Part shown: positions 11,697 through 12,734 of the stretch, in pieces
How positions within the stretch are numbered: the first letter of the stretch is position 1
How the letters are laid out: every line of letters starts with the position of its first letter
Assembly: GCA_905210845.1 (NCBI GenBank)
Contig: CAJLYG010000073.1
Location: forward strand, 1-12,734
Reading direction: 5' to 3'
From: an uncultured Prevotella sp.
Lineage (GTDB): Bacteria > Bacteroidota > Bacteroidia > Bacteroidales > Bacteroidaceae
DNA length: 12,734 nt
Program-made: the position numbers and the translations under genes
The notes under the pieces: generated by a model
What the model saw: only the letters and a program-made list of their open reading frames with translations
Database searches by the model: none
Told to the model about the DNA's origin: nothing

Positions 11697-12734
11697 TTAT
11701 CCTAACACTCCCGATGGATCAGGATTGTTGCGGATGGCCTTGTTGTACTGCAGCTCGTAATTGGGGATGCAGAAGTTCAAGCCGGGGCAAACATAGCCGT
11801 CTTTCAACTTAAACTGGTACTTCTCGATATGGTTACTACCTTCATAGGTCAGGTCGTAGCCCATCTTCAGTCGCTTATAGTCGAACGGGATGATCCCTTC
11901 GCCCCAGAACTCGATGCGTTTCTGCCGGATGAGTTCTTGGGTAAAGTCCGACAGGGTCGTTGCCGAGCACGCATAAGGGGTGGGATCTGAGAAGGTAGTC
12001 TCGCAACGGTAGGTGTTCATGAAGTCGTTGAGCAACCGCACCCCTGCACTCACGCCATTGACATGAGCGGCAGCCTCAGCCTCGATAAAGTACATTTCCT
12101 CAACGCGCATTACGGGAATATCCACGGCAGCACCCGTCTTATAATCGCTGACATTCCCCTTCCCCGGCTTGAATTTCAGTCCGGTGTAAGCAGGGAACTT
12201 GGCGAACTTGTCTGCCGTCATGTCAGTCGTGTACTTGGCTGCGGATGTTGCCTTGCCCGCATCTTCCGGCGCGATCCAAGTAGAACGGCGCCAGTCGGCG
12301 GCGTTCATCTCACTGTACAACTGGGCATCGATGCATCGGGAAGCCCCATAAGAGGCATTTCCTGCCACCCCGAAGTCAGCATCAGCGGAGATGAAGGAGG
12401 TAAAGCTCTTCCACGACCAGTTGTCGTCTAACGTGTTGTCGCTCTCATCCTTGATATCATCACTGGCGATCTGCTCGGCAAGCAGCCATGCCCCATTGGC
12501 TGAGTTGAAGCCTGTCGTGGCGTTATACCACGCGCTCTTGGAGAGAGGGGTATGCCCTTCCATGGCAGCCTCCGCGCTTTTCATGGCATTGGCAAAGCAC
12601 TCCTTTGCCGTTGTGACGCCGCATTTGTCATAGCCCTCTAAGTTGGAATCTCCTTCATGGGCGACCTGCTCAGCCAACTCTTCCGGGTCATTCTCGAACT
12701 GCGAGTCAAGGAATGCGCTGATAAAATCCGGATT
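11697..12734 (-). CDS. SusD/RagB family lipoprotein, 5' end outside window
   Basis: The last 345 residues of a glycan-binding partner of a TonB-dependent SusC-type transporter. The C-terminal SusD signatures are present: VMRVEEMYFIEAEAAAHVNG leading into RLLNDFMNTYR, then ELIRQKRIEFWGEG followed by FDYKRL, and the ending NPDPSGVLG. The frame stays open to the right edge, so the signal peptide and TPR-like N-terminal half are missing only because the window stops. A susC/tonB-type gene should lie further right on the same strand. The next gene toward the left follows after roughly 20-41 bases, so both belong to one operon. Confidence 0.9.
   Translation of the reverse strand, partial: NPDFISAFLDSQFENDPEELAEQVAHEGDSNLEGYDKCGVTTAKECFANAMKSAEAAMEGHTPLSKSAWYNATTGFNSANGAWLLAEQIASDDIKDESDNTLDDNWSWKSFTSFISADADFGVAGNASYGASRCIDAQLYSEMNAADWRRSTWIAPEDAGKATSAAKYTTDMTADKFAKFPAYTGLKFKPGKGNVSDYKTGAAVDIPVMRVEEMYFIEAEAAAHVNGVSAGVRLLNDFMNTYRCETTFSDPTPYACSATTLSDFTQELIRQKRIEFWGEGIIPFDYKRLKMGYDLTYEGSNHIEKYQFKLKDGYVCPGLNFCIPNYELQYNKAIRNNPDPSGVLG

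Overview
The window looks like chromosomal DNA of a Bacteroidales bacterium, most likely Prevotella or a close relative. Three things point there. The promoters match the Bacteroidetes pattern: TTTG, 20 bases, then TAnnTTTG, found intact at three plus-strand or minus-strand sites with one more -7 box lacking its upstream element. The right edge holds a SusD-type lipoprotein. The protein families (DUF6169, DUF6175-like, zeta-like P-loop kinase with a small partner, RhuM) are typical of the phylum. Names of families are from memory of their sequence patterns; no search was run.

Left part (1-2940): an AT-rich graveyard of accessory genes. Three unrelated genes keep their ends but have lost their middles: a zeta-like P-loop gene (239-559), an AAA/DUF234-type ATPase (722-962, minus) and a RhuM gene (2054-2488, minus). 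Two small genes beside them look intact: the 57-residue partner of the zeta-like gene, and a two-gene unit (1275-1924) with its own promoter that encodes a 49-residue protein and a DUF6169 protein. An 82-base promoter/operator module with tandem palindromes occurs twice (1-82 and 982-1063), both pointing left; the second lies just before the ATPase relic and the first predicts a related gene just outside the window. A 22-base-period repeat array follows the DUF6169 gene.

Centre (2979-7039): a compact minus-strand operon of four exported proteins (549, 159, 305 and 325 residues) with a clear promoter at 7124-7155 and a terminator at 2931-2957. The first has a C-terminal outer-membrane barrel; the other three are periplasmic or membrane-associated, and two or three of them show patterns like the CsgG/LpoB/FlgT group of envelope proteins. 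No function is known to me. This is the best candidate in the window for an undescribed system.

Transcribed away from that operon are a 183-residue regulator-like protein and a transmembrane serine/threonine kinase-like protein (7281-9731), the latter with an apparent one-base frameshift at its N-terminus. G+C content rises from about one third in the operon to above one half to the right of about 7.4 kb. After the kinase comes a second, seven-unit 22-base array headed by an inverted unit, then a small outer-membrane barrel gene (10011-10616), a bidirectional terminator (10649-10686), and the 3' end of a Sus-type glycan-uptake locus on the minus strand: a lipoprotein in the SusE/F position (10711-11655) and a partial SusD (11697-12734). 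A susC/tonB-type gene is expected beyond the right edge.
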